Positions 49,718-60,544 of a stretch of 64,000 nt of DNA are shown piece after piece. Every line of letters begins with the position of its first letter. The stretch's first letter is position 1. Source of the DNA: Homarus americanus (Eukaryota; Arthropoda; Malacostraca; Decapoda; Nephropidae); the NCBI RefSeq assembly GCF_018991925.1, contig NW_024738608.1, positions 1,553,187 to 1,617,186 on the forward strand. The letters run 5' to 3'. The notes beneath the pieces were generated by a model, which saw only the letters and a list, made by a program, of their open reading frames with translations, searched no databases and was not told the DNA's origin. Both the position numbers and the translations under genes were made by a program.

Positions 49718-50465
49718 ACCCACGTCTCCCCAACCCCTCTCTCCACCCCAATATCCTCACCTCTTCTTCCTAACCTCCTCACCCCATCCCATCCCCCCAA
49801 TTCCCTTTCCACACAACTCCCTCTCCCCACCCTCCTCCTTCCATGGCTGCCAACACAGGGACGCTGACAGAATATATTCAAGAAGCTGTCATCGCACATC
49901 TTAGTTTTCCCTCTCTTACTTCTCCTCACTTTCTTCCCTTTCACTGCCTACCTACTTTCTCTTCTTGTTTTCTCCTTGTTTACTCTTTCTTTGGCTTTGT
50001 TTACTTTTCCTTACTCCTTGTTTTGTTTCATTCCTTGCTTAGTTTATCTCACTTCTTGATTACTTTCTCTTACACCTTGTTTACTTTTTCTTCTTTATTT
50101 ACTTTCTCTCGCTCATTGTTTATTTTCTCTTACTCTTTGTTTACTTTCTCTCACCCCTTTCTTAATCTATCTAACTCTTTGCTCACTTTCTCTCACTCCT
50201 TGCTTACATTCTCTGACTCCTTGTTTACTTTCATTCACCTTTTGCTTCCTGTTTTAGCTTTAGTTTCTATTTTTCCTTTTTCTCACTTTCTCTTTAATTT
50301 GGGTGTTTATTTACTACTATCTTTCTCTTCTTATTTGCTGTCTCTTCAATTCTGTATCTTCTTATTCCTTCTTTGCTTTCCCTCACTTCCTGTTTATCTT
50401 CTCTTTGTTTATCTTCTCTTACCTTTTGTTTACTCTCACTCCTTGTTTACTCTCTCACTCTCTTT
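49714..50465. repeat. Pyrimidine-rich degenerate array
   Basis: From 50020 to 50460 the words tttactttctct(c/t)actcct and tgtttact recur at about 21-24 bp, forming a decayed minisatellite. The 209-codon plus frame is Phe/Ser/Leu-rich and an artefact. Confidence 0.8.
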
Positions 50466-51420
50466 GGGATGATACGGGAGCCGGGGAGAGAGAGAAAGAC
50501 GGAAGAGTGAAAGTGAGAGAAAGGAGAGGGAGATAGAGATAGGACGGGGAGATAAAAGAGAGAGATGTGAGACACGAGATGGAAGAAAGAGTGAGGAAAA
50601 TATGAGAGAAAAGAAATTGGGTAAAATAATAGAAAGGGAGAGAGAGATGGGAGGGAAAGGTGAGAAAGTAAGAAAGGGGAGACGGGAGAAAGAGAGCGAA
50701 CTATGACACGAAAAAGGAATATAAAGAAAGTAGAATAAAACAGAAGTGAAAGGGAGAGAAATAGGAAGAAGATAAAAGGGAAGAAAAGTGTAGACAGGGA
50801 CAATGAAAAGGGAGGGGGGAGAGGGAAGAGAATGAAGAACAGAAAGGAACAAATTAAAAAATGCGAAAATATTGTGTGTGGGTTACTTGAACTGAAGAAA
50901 GATAGGTAACAGACATAGGCAAGAAGAATGAAGAAGACAGTAATAAACAACAGGAGGAAGGGAGTAATGAAACGGTATTAGGGAAACAGAAAGTCATTAA
51001 AATCAGAGACTAGGAAAGGGGGATGAAGGAGAGGAGAAAAAGCAATAAATTATATATAAGGAGAGAAAGAGGGAAGAAAGTGTGAGAGGCAAAGGAAACA
51101 CAACAAGATGGTATTAAGGATTAACAAAAGGGGAGAGAAAGAGGGAGGAAGAGAGAAGATTATGACGGAAAGGAAAGGATTCACGGAAAAGAACAAAACA
51201 AAACTAAAAGATAAATATACAGGCAGGAGGAAGGGAGAGAAACAGATATGTGATAACTATCAAAAATATGAAAACTGAATCGTGTAGAAATCGAGAATAA
51301 AAGTGAGGAACGAGAGATAGGAGAATCAAAGAACGGAAGAAGGGTTGAGTTAATCCCAATGTTTTAACAGGGAGACGATATGAAAGGAGAAGAAAAATGC
51401 AAAATAAATCGAGGCATTGA
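50466..51420. repeat. Purine-rich block
   Basis: gagaga, aaagg and gggaga words dominate the plus strand immediately after the pyrimidine array. The switch falls within about 25 bp of unique DNA (50463-50487). Confidence 0.8.
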
Positions 51421-52399
51421 GATTAAAGACTGACAGGTAAGTTAGGGAGTTAATGAAAGGTGGGAATAAAGGAATAGATTAAAATTATACTATGGTTATG
51501 GAGTTTATAACACGGGTTTGTTATTCTAATACCATTCATTCACCTTATGAGTCATGTATCCGAGAAAAATAAATACTTTAAGGATAATGTTGACGTGGGA
51601 ATCAATTTTGGGTTAAGTGGATGACTGTGTGGAGGCAGAGGGAACCTGGTCTCCATAATACGCGGAGTATCACACTAACAGTTGTTCTCTGGGTATACAG
51701 TCCTGGCCTCCGCGCCCCTCTGTGTTCCCCGGATACTGTGGTTTTACAGAGGATAGAGTGTAGGATAGGGAAAGGGATCTGTTGTGTGTTGTTCTAGTGG
51801 TGCGCTCTGACCCAGCGAGGTGGACCCCGGTGAGCTGCTGTAACACACACACAAATGTCAGGAGAATTTGTATGCAAGCTGGACCTGTGCCTCGTGTCTT
51901 GTGGGATGCACACTGCCCTAGTACCAGGGATGATATCAGGGATCAGAAGATCCTGAGACCCCCCCCCCCTACTCCCATCTCTAGTGTATGGGTGTATAAA
52001 GCCTCTTTCTCCCTACACTGTGAGAGGGTTACACCATCTAACCATCTTTGTTCGTGTTGGGAGTACTCACAGAGGTGTCACACAAGACTTTAATAGTGAG
52101 TCTCGGTGCAGGTGTGAATGAGAGCTTGTATTAGGTGAAAACTGTGTGTTTATGGCAGTGTGCTACCAGTGTGTATAGTGAGGGTATAGTGATGTGGTTG
52201 ACACTACACTATAACCTACACTCCCGACACTGTGCCCTCTATACGTGCTCTTGTTCTTCACGTGTTGTCACCACCTCTGGCACAGGCGTCCACGGTCGAG
52301 TCTCCCCAACCTTCCCTATCCAACCCCTGAGGGAGCAGCCGTTCAGAGGGTCACCGTGTGTATAAAGTGGCCTTGGTGAAAGACCGCTGAGAACAAAAT
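51421..52399. other. Unique sequence, nothing recognised
   Basis: GC-balanced from 51640 to 52380. Short plus frames (51782-52093, 52135-52365) are without recognisable domains. A spliced exon cannot be ruled out. Confidence 0.4.
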
Positions 52400-52540
52400 C
52401 AGAAAGAAGTGTGAACAACAGCAACAACAGAGGAAGAGCAGCAACAACAGCAGCAAGATCCGTAACAACAACAGCAAGAGCAGGAACAACAACAGCAGTA
52501 TGAGCCGTAACAAGAGCAGCAACAACAGCAACAAAATATG
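52400..52540. repeat. Degenerate AAC/AGC trinucleotide repeat
   Basis: caacaacagcaac and agcaagag words with trinucleotide phase. The minus strand is Cys/Leu-rich in translation, an artefact. Confidence 0.85.
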
Positions 52541-52744
52541 CCCAACCCAGGCAAGCGAGATTGGACTTCCCCGATGGCATTGAAACTGCTGATAAGGATG
52601 AGTGGCCATGTCAGACAACATTGAAACAAGTAGATGCTGCATTCTGGTTCAGAGCTGCCACTCACGACCATGTTCCACCGAAGAATGACACAAATACTTT
52701 AGCTGGCCTCAACACTGAAATAGCAATCTCCCTGTCAGCAGGCA
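52541..52744. other. Unique spacer with an open plus frame
   Basis: The frame 52561-52809 reads non-repetitive protein-like sequence for about 60 codons before entering the following array. No family recognised. Confidence 0.35.
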
Positions 52745-52915
52745 ACATCATTGTACTCGACCCCCTCCATCATTGTACTCGACCTCCCCTCCATCCAACA
52801 TTGTACTAGACCCCCCATCATTGTACTCGACCCCCTCCATCATTGTACTCGACCCCCCCTCCATCCAACATTGTACTAGACCCCCTCCATTATTGTACTC
52901 GACCCTCTCCATAAC
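52745..52915. repeat. Degenerate ~24-bp repeat, about 7 copies
   Basis: cattgtactcgaccccctc alternates with catccaacattgtactagac. Confidence 0.92.
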
Positions 52916-53224
52916 CAGGCTGAAACGACTGAGGAAAATATGTTGATGCTGATTCGACTGACAATGAAGACTCGCCCAAAACTCTCATTGTTCCTATTGG
53001 CTGCCGTCATCGGTCTCCCTCCCAGAAGCTGTTACAACTGCCAACACACGGGCCACGTAGACAGATATAATGGAGTGACGATAATTTCACTTGGAATATT
53101 ATATCCTTTAGAAAATGTCCTTTTGGCCTCCATTGCAAGGTTGTGACTGAGGACATCGCTATCGTGTGTCTGTAGGAATGTTTCTCACTTAGATCTACAC
53201 AATTATGTATTTTATGATCTTTCG
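52916..53224. other. Unique spacer with an incomplete zinc-knuckle-like word
   Basis: The frame 52940-53146 contains CYNCQHTGHVDRYN, which is a CX2CX4HX4C knuckle lacking its last Cys. One defective motif in 68 codons is too little to call a retroelement gag remnant. Confidence 0.25.
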
Positions 53225-53290
53225 TAGTCCTTTTGTTCTGCCGCTCACGGGATAAGTATGAGGTGCACAATAAACTAGCCGCTACCCATG
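53225..53290 (+). mobile_element. SINE-like tail, second copy
   Basis: Carries gtatgaggtgcacaataaac followed by tagccgc. The caataaactagcc word and neighbouring bases match the element at 14222-14352. Here no oligo(A) or microsatellite follows. Confidence 0.45.
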
Positions 53291-54540
53291 ACGAAATTGA
53301 ATGTGTAGAGAAAGTTAGAAGGAACTTAAGCGTGGAGATATTTTCTTTTATATCATGTCGTAATACCATAATTAAACACAGTAAAGGTTATTTTTCATAT
53401 TCCACGTAACTTATAATGAAAGTTTGGGAAACCATCTTTTTTGGTCTGATATTTTCAACGTAATTATCAAGGCCACAGTAAAAAGATAGTTTTATTCTGG
53501 TCTAAAGTTCATAATTAAACCCTAAGAAGAGAATCCATTTTTCAGACCATTAAAAAAATTCAATCCAAAGAAAAATTTTATCGTCTCTTGTATGAAACAT
53601 ATTAGTAAACGATCTCTATTTACCAAAGCCACAAACAACGATCATTTATATTTAATGTTTTGCCGTGATAAACAAAGCGAGGGAAGGCGACCATTATACA
53701 GTGTAGAGAAAGAACGCAAAATGAAGTCAGTGTTTAGTGATGAGGGAAGTAATGTGGTTGTGTAGTAGTGGTGGCGTGTCGGAGAGTCGCGGGGAGGAGG
53801 AGGAGGATGGTTCGCTTGCTGTGTTAGGCCTCGCAAAGTTCCCTATATGATAATCTCCCTCGCCATCCTCATCCCCTCTCCCTTTCCTCACCGCCCCCCC
53901 CCCTTTCATTCCTCATCCCCCCTCCCCCTCTACAAGTTCCTCGTTATGTAGAGTCCGCCAACTTAGTGCCTCAGTCAATAAGAGTCATTTACACACATTC
54001 TCATATTTCTATCACGGTGGGAAAAGAACCCCAACGTATGAATCTGGGGTTCTGAGCACGGTGACTGGCTCCGTTATTTGCCAGCCTTTGTGGACGTTTC
54101 TGTAGCGGCAAATCCGAGTGGTAAAAACGAGATTAAATATACATGTGAACAATTTGTGAGTCCCTGGAGAGAAGAGAGAGTGAACCCAGACATACCACAC
54201 CGTTACTACCCTCTCTAGGAACTAACGAACGATTTGTCATCACCGAAAAGTAAAGAAACAATTTTCTCTCCATCGCCAGGCCGGAGGAGAGCGAAGAAAT
54301 AAGAAAAAAGAAAGAAGAAGGAATAGATTAATAAAAGTGAAAAAAAAAAGTTTCCTCGACCCTCAGTTGGCAAGCAGAGGTTAATAAAGAAGGTAAATAA
54401 GTGAACGTTGGTGAAGGGAGATTCTTGAATACGTAATTAGTCTTAGGACCGTATTTGGGAAGGGCGATATTGGTGCCATCTATATTGGAAAGTTGCTTCA
54501 GTCTCTCCAAATAGATTTCCAAAGACGGGGTTCGGGGGGA
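53291..54540. other. Unique sequence, nothing recognised
   Basis: C-rich run at 53860-53930 and A-rich run at 54295-54350. Minus frames are short, with no known similarity. Confidence 0.5.
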
Positions 54541-54745
54541 GAGGGTGGAGAAGTGGGTGCAACAAAGACGGTTGGGTGGATGTTGGTGGGGGGTGTAGTG
54601 GATAGATGTGAGGGTGGATAAGTGGGTGGAACAAAGGCGAAGTAGGTGGATGTTGGTGAGGGGGGAAGTGGGTGGAGGAGAGGGTGGAGAAGTGGGTGCA
54701 ACAAAGACAGAGTTGGGTGGATGTTGGTTAGGGAGGAAGTGGATC
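54541..54745. repeat. About 70-bp minisatellite, 3 copies
   Basis: Units begin with ggtgga(g/t)aagtgggtg at about 54544, 54613 and 54683 and contain caaag(a/g)cg and ggtggatgttggt. Confidence 0.88.
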
Positions 54746-55118
54746 TAGAAGAAGATGGATTAAGGTGGAAAAACACGATGTATAAAAGAAGGAGAGAGAA
54801 TAGCTCGTTAAGAAGAGAGTGGATGAATGAAAACAAAAGACGAACTGTGTGGATGAGGGGGGTGGGGGGTGAGGTGAGAGGGGGCCGCTCGCGTGTGTGG
54901 TGGGGGAGAAAGAGAGAGGGAGGGCGAGTGAGCATAGAATGTGTGGATCATCGTCCTAATTGGCAGTGGAGGCGGGAGGAGGAGGAGGTACGAGTTAGTA
55001 AAGAGAACCGTGATGAATGACTTGTTTAATATAACACTGCCAAATAGAGGATGCCTTTTAAGTGTGGGTGTTTGTGTGGTCAGAAAGTATGTGGGTAAAG
55101 GACTTTTTTTCTTCTTCT

Positions 55119-55119
<1 letters not shown>
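54746..55119. other. Purine-rich unique sequence
   Basis: Plus frame 54646-55020 is Arg/Glu/Gly-rich, arising from the repeat and its purine-rich flank. Confidence 0.5.

Positions 55120-55171
<52 letters not shown>
55120..55171. repeat. (TG)n microsatellite
   Basis: About 26 TG units. Confidence 0.97.
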
Positions 55172-55173
<2 letters not shown>

Positions 55174-55446
55174 TAATATTTATGGGACGCATAATGTTTA
55201 TCATATAATATAGGGGGGTTGTTAAACTAATATACACAAGCAATTTTATAACATTTACCTGTAGGTCCTGTTGACTACTAAAAATTAAACTTTGGCATCA
55301 ATTTATCTTTTGAAATTTAAAATCATTTAAAGGTCACTTAAGGTTAATACTCTGTTAAATGACTTAAAAGCGTTTCTAGTTTGGACCGAAATTTGATAAC
55401 AAGGGCATGTTAAGATGTGATTTAACCATCTAGTAACATTATAGCA
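55172..55446. other. AT-rich unique spacer
   Basis: Nothing recognised. Confidence 0.5.
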
Positions 55447-55560
55447 CTGGGATGAGGTGGTGGAGTAGATATAGCGTTCACCTGTCCAAAGGGTCGCTAG
55501 TTGACGCCCAGGGCACCCTCAGTGATACAGTGCCGGCCACTTTGTTAATTTAAACAGCTG
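55447..55560 (+). mobile_element. tRNA-derived SINE-like element, copy 1
   Basis: tggtggagtag (55458-55468) fits a Pol III A box and agttgacgccc (55499-55509) is a decayed B box; the spacing of about 30 bp fits a tRNA. The 3' part, caccctcagt followed by cagtgccggcc, is shared with 63223-63310, indicating a common SINE body. Confidence 0.55.
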
Positions 55561-56059
55561 TTATTGACAAAAGTATTTATCTAAAGAATTATTCACCATT
55601 AATCGTGTTACCATCTCTGGGTGGTGCTTCATAGTCCAGTGTTTATTTTTAGTGGTTATATATTAATACACACATGTGAATTACACCACGTAAGATATCT
55701 GTACTAATTAAATGTTTATATATCAATTGTAATTATGCTCATATACCTGATTGACATTCTGCCTATATAATCCTCATATCCTTCCTTCACACAATAAATC
55801 ATCATTAATATTTTACGAGATAATTGTGACGTAAACGTTTTTCATCATAATAACAAACCGTGCTTAAGCTGCCACCTTTATCCACATGACCATATGTCTT
55901 GAGCTTATTTCTCCGGCAAAGTCTTCATTTCATTTTCTCCTGCATTAACTGTGAGTCAAGATGAATCCTCTGTCTTCCTGCTGTCCATTTACTTACCGCT
56001 GTAGTTCGCGCTAGGGCCAGTGTTCTGGTCATACACAACACTGAAGTAATATTCTCGTA
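55561..56059. other. AT-rich unique sequence
   Basis: No supported feature. Confidence 0.5.
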
Positions 56060-56398
56060 CAGTTACCCTCACACAGTTACCCTCACACAGTACACGGTTA
56101 CCCTCGCACAGTACACAGTTACCCTCACACAGTACACGGTTGCCCTCACACAGTACACAGTTACCCTCACACGGTACACGGTTACCCTCACACGGTACAC
56201 GGTTACCCTCACACGGTACACGGTTACCCTCACACGGTACACGGTTACCCTCACACGGTACACAGTTACCCTCACACGGTACACAGTTACCCTCACACGG
56301 TACACAGTTACCCTCACACGGTACACAGTTACCCTCACACGGTACACGGTTACCCTCACACGGTACACGGTTACCCTCACACGGTACACGGTTACCCC
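56060..56398. repeat. 21-bp minisatellite, about 16 copies
   Basis: The unit is gttaccctcacacggtacac plus one base (g or a). Left copies have cacagtacac, right copies cacggtacac. The period keeps one plus and two minus frames open (LPSHGTR, GNRVPCE, VTVYRVR). These are artefacts of the period. Confidence 0.96.
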
Positions 56399-56490
56399 TT
56401 ACAACCACATTACACGATCTGTATAATTACATCTGTTGCTGACTTAATTACGTGAATGTTAGTATGAGTTCTCTGTCAAAATGAACAGAG

Positions 56491-57337
56491 TCACAACAAC
56501 TTGGGGTGAGGGTCGGCACAGGCGCTTGGTGCACTGAGTGAGGGCAGGTTTGGGCGATGAGGAGGATTTTCAGTTTGAGTTTCCGTGAGTAGAAGGAATT
56601 GTAGTTTACCATCTTGCTTCACTATAATTCTGTGTAAATACAACTGGCACACGAATATTTTTAGGGTTTTTGTGACCAGTGAAGAATTTTCGGGAGTCTT
56701 TTCCTGTCCAATAAACTGCCCAGTTGTATCACAGTCAATGACGAGGTATAACTCAGGGTTTGTTGCAGTGAAACCTAAATGCCCCGTCACCAGTTCCCAT
56801 GGATACGTATGTCTCTTCATCCACCTGCGGCGGATGACGATGTGCTAAAATAAACACATCTGTTCCAAGCGACAGAATGTGGCCTGTGGCACCTGCAGTA
56901 CCTACATGTAGACAGAGAATGATGATCTTGGCGTCTGCTTCCTTCTGGCTGCTTGTTAGCTGATTAAGTTTGCCTTTGTTGGGTTTAACATCTCTAGTTA
57001 AGAATGATTTTTCTTTGGCCGGCGGAGAAATACTGTAGCGCCTTCCTGTCTTGGTGCAGCCAGACTGTCCTTGGTGTGTGTGGTGGTCAGGTACTGCCTC
57101 AGGGAGCCTCGTGTTGTGGTCCACTCTGCACGGGAACATTCCTCGTCACAGCTCTATCACCGTCCCTCCTCCAGTCTTTTTCAGGAATTTTGTGCCACTG
57201 TAGTTGTCAAACACAATTTGAATACAATCATAGTCTTCCCCTGTCCTCTCCGGCGACGTTATGAATATAGATGACAGATCCTTGCCGGTCCAGATATTGT
57301 TCTTTTGTAACGCATATTTTACCACAGTTATCATCAC
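56491..57337 (-). pseudogene. Broken copy of a repetitive invertebrate ORF family (probable transposon-related)
   Basis: Reading the minus strand, three pieces occur in the order expected for an uncharacterised multicopy family I remember from cnidarian, arthropod and mollusc genomes: a DCIQIVFDNYSGT stretch (57337-57146), a SSQKEADAKII..GTDVFILA stretch (57139-56753), and DCDTTGQFIGQ followed by FVCQLYLHRIIVKQDGKLQ (56820-56491). The family's hallmarks are HEEAD, DTDVFVLA, CDTTG and CQLY-like motifs. The copy is dead: an in-frame TGA at 57148-57146, a frameshift with loss of some residues near 56760-56810, and DTD reduced to GTD. Its biochemical role is unknown to me. Confidence 0.7.
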
Positions 57338-57679
57338 GTCAGTTGTGATGGAGTCAGCGAGTCCACGTTAAAGGATAGTTTCTTTGTTTGTGAGTTTTGA
57401 AAATAATTGAAAGAAAATGGAATTATCAAAGTATAAAAGAGGTAATACGATCATTTTAGTTGATATAGTCTTTAGTTCCCGTACAGTTTTGTCAGTATTG
57501 GTCTGGTTTTACACTTTGTCTAAGAAACAAGTCTCTTCCCAGCTTTGGTTGGGGTATATTAAAACCTTTTCAAACTATAAAATAACAGAAGCAATTTTAT
57601 AAGACATATTAATCACGAAAAAAGACGATTTTTAGGGGAATTAAAAAAAATCGGGATATAATGGTAACTTAAAGTTGAA
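57338..57679. other. AT-rich unique spacer
   Basis: May contain more of the pseudogene's upstream part, but I cannot recognise it. Confidence 0.45.
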
Positions 57680-57684
57680 GTGTT

Positions 57685-58765
57685 GATGGTTCCTCCTAGA
57701 GCTGTGGTAGAGCTGAAGGTTCCTCCTAGAGCTGTGGTTGAGCTGAAGGTTCCTCCTAGATCTGTGGTAGAGCTGAAAGTTCCTCCTAGAGCTGTGGTAG
57801 AGCTGAAGGTTCCTTCTAGTGCTGTGGTAGAGCTGAAGGTTCCTCCTAGATCTGTGGTAGAGCTGAAGGTTCCTCCTAGAGCTGTGGTTGAGCTGAAGGT
57901 TCCTCCTAGATCTGTGGTAGAGCTGAAGGTTCCTTCTAGAGCTGTGGTAGAGCTGAAGGTTCCTCCTAGATCTGTGGTAGAGCTGAAAGTTCCTCCTAGA
58001 GCTGTGGTAGAGCTGAAGGTTCCTCCTAGAGCTGTGGTTGAGCTGAAGGTTCCTCCCAGATCTGTGGTAGAGCTGAAGGTTCCTTCTAGAGTGTGGTAGA
58101 GCTGAAGGTTCCTCCTAGATCTGTGGTAGAGCTGAAGGTTCCTCCTAGATCTGTGGTAGAGCTGAAGGTTCCTCCTAGAGCTGAAGGTTCCTCCTAGATC
58201 TGTGGTGAGCTGAAGGTTCCTAGAGCTGTGGTAGAGCTGAAGGTTCCTTCTAGAGCTTTCCTAGAAGAGCTGAAGGTTCCTTCTAGAGCTGTGGTAGAGT
58301 TCCTCCTAGAGCTGTGGTAGAGCTGAAGGTTCCTCCTAGATCTGTGGTAGAGCTGAAGGTTCCTTCTAGTGCTGTGGTAGAGCTGAAGGTTCCTCCTAGA
58401 TCTGTGGTAGAGCTGAAGGTTCCTCCCAGAGCTGTGAGCTGAAGGTTCCTCCCAGATCTGTGAGCTGAAGGTTCCTTCTAGAGCTGTGGTAGAGCTGAAG
58501 GTTCCTTCTAGTGCTGTGGTAGAGCTGAAGATTCCTCCTAGAGCTGTGGTAGAGCTGAAGATTCCTCCTAGAGCTGTGGTAGAGCTGAAGGTTCCTTCTA
58601 GTGCTGTGGTAGAGCTGAAGGTTCCTCCTAGAGCTGTGGTAGAGCTGAAGATTCCTCCTAGAGCTGTGGTAGAGCTGAAGATTCCTCCTAGAGCTGTGGT
58701 AGAGCTGAAGATTCCTCCTAGAGCTGAAGGTTCCTCCTAGATCCGTGATAGCGCTGAAGGAACCT
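57685..58765. repeat. 1.1-kb 30-bp minisatellite, about 35 copies
   Basis: Units combine ttcctcctagagctgtggta with gagctgaagg. Variants include tagatctg, ttctagtgctg and gaagattcc, arranged in blocks. The 30-bp period leaves plus (VPPRAVVELK) and minus (SSRRNLQLYH) frames open; deletions at 58090-58480 break them. No flanking domain, so not called coding. Confidence 0.96.
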
Positions 58766-59161
58766 CGTAGAGTTGGCATTACGACAATCATTTACTGTGT
58801 CAACACAAATTTGCACTAACGAGAGGAGGAGGAGATGCCCAACCGAGAGTGTACTGTTAACCTGTTAATTAAAGCGAGTGTATTTAACTCTCTGGGGTAG
58901 ATAGTTCTTTAAATATTGTACCTTTACTTCTTACTGAGATTTTTCGGAGACCGATGGGTGAGAGAGAGAGGTGTGGATAGGGAGTGAGCGAGAGAGATAA
59001 CGAGTGAAAGAGAGAAAAGCTTGCGTATAAAGATAATTTAGTTCATTTGATTTATACATGTGAGAAAATCTTATTCGGGATGTTGTCCCGAAGCTAAAAA
59101 AAGAATTTGAATTTCCCTACACGCATTTTTCGATACAGTAATTATATAAAACGAAATACTT
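58766..59161. other. Unique sequence, nothing recognised
   Basis: GA-rich at 58955-59020. A small hairpin cgggatgttgtcccg lies at 59077-59091. Confidence 0.5.
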
Positions 59162-59211
59162 GACACGTTGGGAATGTCCACATAACATGTGTCTGACATT
59201 TCCAACATTGT
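59162..59211. other. Hairpin-forming inverted repeat
   Basis: gttgggaatgtc (59167-59178) pairs with gacatttccaac (59195-59206) with one mismatch, enclosing cacat-aac-atgtg (59179-59191), itself a perfect 5-bp stem. It could be a tiny MITE or an RNA hairpin. No TA or other target duplication is clear. Confidence 0.6.
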
Positions 59212-60451
59212 AGAGTGAAATTTGTAAATTCTCGGCGATTGGGGATTTAATCACTCGTGGAAAAAATATAAACAAGGTAGTACTTTGCCATCCGTGAAAT
59301 TACTCCACAATTGACTATATCAAGGTGTACTATAGCGCCTGCCACCTGCTGACCGTAAAAGGGAGCTTACATACGGCTAGGGGCAGGGGTAGACGGGGGA
59401 GACTGGGAGAGATTAGTGAGGTAGGAGAGATTGGAAAAGTAACGGATGCAACAGAGATTAGGAAGATTAGGGGAGGTGAGAAAAACGGGGTAGAAGATAT
59501 TGGTAACGGGGAGAAACAGACAGGTAACGAAACAGGAGAGAAGTCAAGTAACAGTAGCACCATACGATAAGTATATACAACAGAAGCAATGTAAGATCCC
59601 GTATAGGAGAGTTCGCTGAACCCCCCCATTCAGGTATCCTTCTGGTATATAATTGTCTCATTTATATTCCTTATGGAGGCTGAGGAATGTTGTGTATAGG
59701 TCCCGGGAGTAGAAAGACGAACGAACAACAAAGCGACATTTTTTTTTAACGATCTCTCTCTCTCTCTCTGGGTCATACGCTGGGGAAGAGAAGAGGAGTG
59801 GAGCCGCCCGGTACTGCCTGGCCCGGGAGGAGGACAGTAGACCACTAACTTACGACTGACAGAAGCAGCCTCTTTGCTCTACATCTGAAAAGCTGCTGGT
59901 CGTATAGGGCAAGAGGAGCACATGTAGAGGGAGTCGGCACAAACTAGCGTCCTGAGAGTGAGGCATACAAGACGAGAGGGAGGTAGATGTTCGTAAGGTG
60001 GAGTAACTCACCTGTTGTATAGATGGTATGCAGGTGAGCAGTGGCTTACATCACCTGGGTTGAAATACGTGCTGGTGTGATTGGTTGTATTTCCTGTATA
60101 TATTGACCATTAGAGCTGTTGTATAAGTAGGGATGGGAGGAGAGTAAACGATGGGTTGGTGGTGGATTGGTTGTTGGTTGTTGAGAAATGGGTAGTTGAA
60201 GTGGTGTATAGCTATTGTTCGAGTTTTGTTACCGATGGGCCGACAAGGATTAGCTCCAAGCTTTCTTTAGGATGAGGTTATTTTTTCCCTAATACTCCAT
60301 ACTTTATTTAATCTGTTTTTCTTGTTTTCGATATCGCAAATAAATATAGTTTTTCCTACTTTGAGTTATATAGTTTTTTATAGTTTTGTCATGGTTTATT
60401 TTCACTAATCTTCCTTGTTTAGTTATCAGTTGCTTAAGTTTCCTAACCTTT
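59212..60451. other. Unique sequence, nothing recognised
   Basis: Purine-rich at 59380-59560, with short frames on both strands and no known similarity. Short (CT)n at 59752-59770. GC-balanced at 59780-60060. Confidence 0.45.
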
Positions 60452-60544
60452 GTACAGTACCTAAAACAACTATCTGTGCATACACGTAAAATTTCGGAGC
60501 ATATCGACCCCCACCTGCACAGATAGTTGTTTTAGCTACTGTAC
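60452..60544. mobile_element. 93-bp MITE with 29-bp terminal inverted repeats
   Basis: The left end (60452-60480) and the reverse complement of the right end (60516-60544) match at 28 of 29 positions: gtacagtacctaaaacaact versus gtacagtagctaaaacaact, both continuing atctgtgca. Only 35 bp lie between. TA next to CAGT at both ends points to Tc1/mariner-type mobilisation. A transcript would form a 29-bp stem with a 35-nt loop. Confidence 0.85.

Noticed and set aside
52940..53146. Possible retroelement gag zinc knuckle
   Set aside because: One motif lacking its last Cys, in a 68-codon frame with no reverse transcriptase or other gag sequence around.
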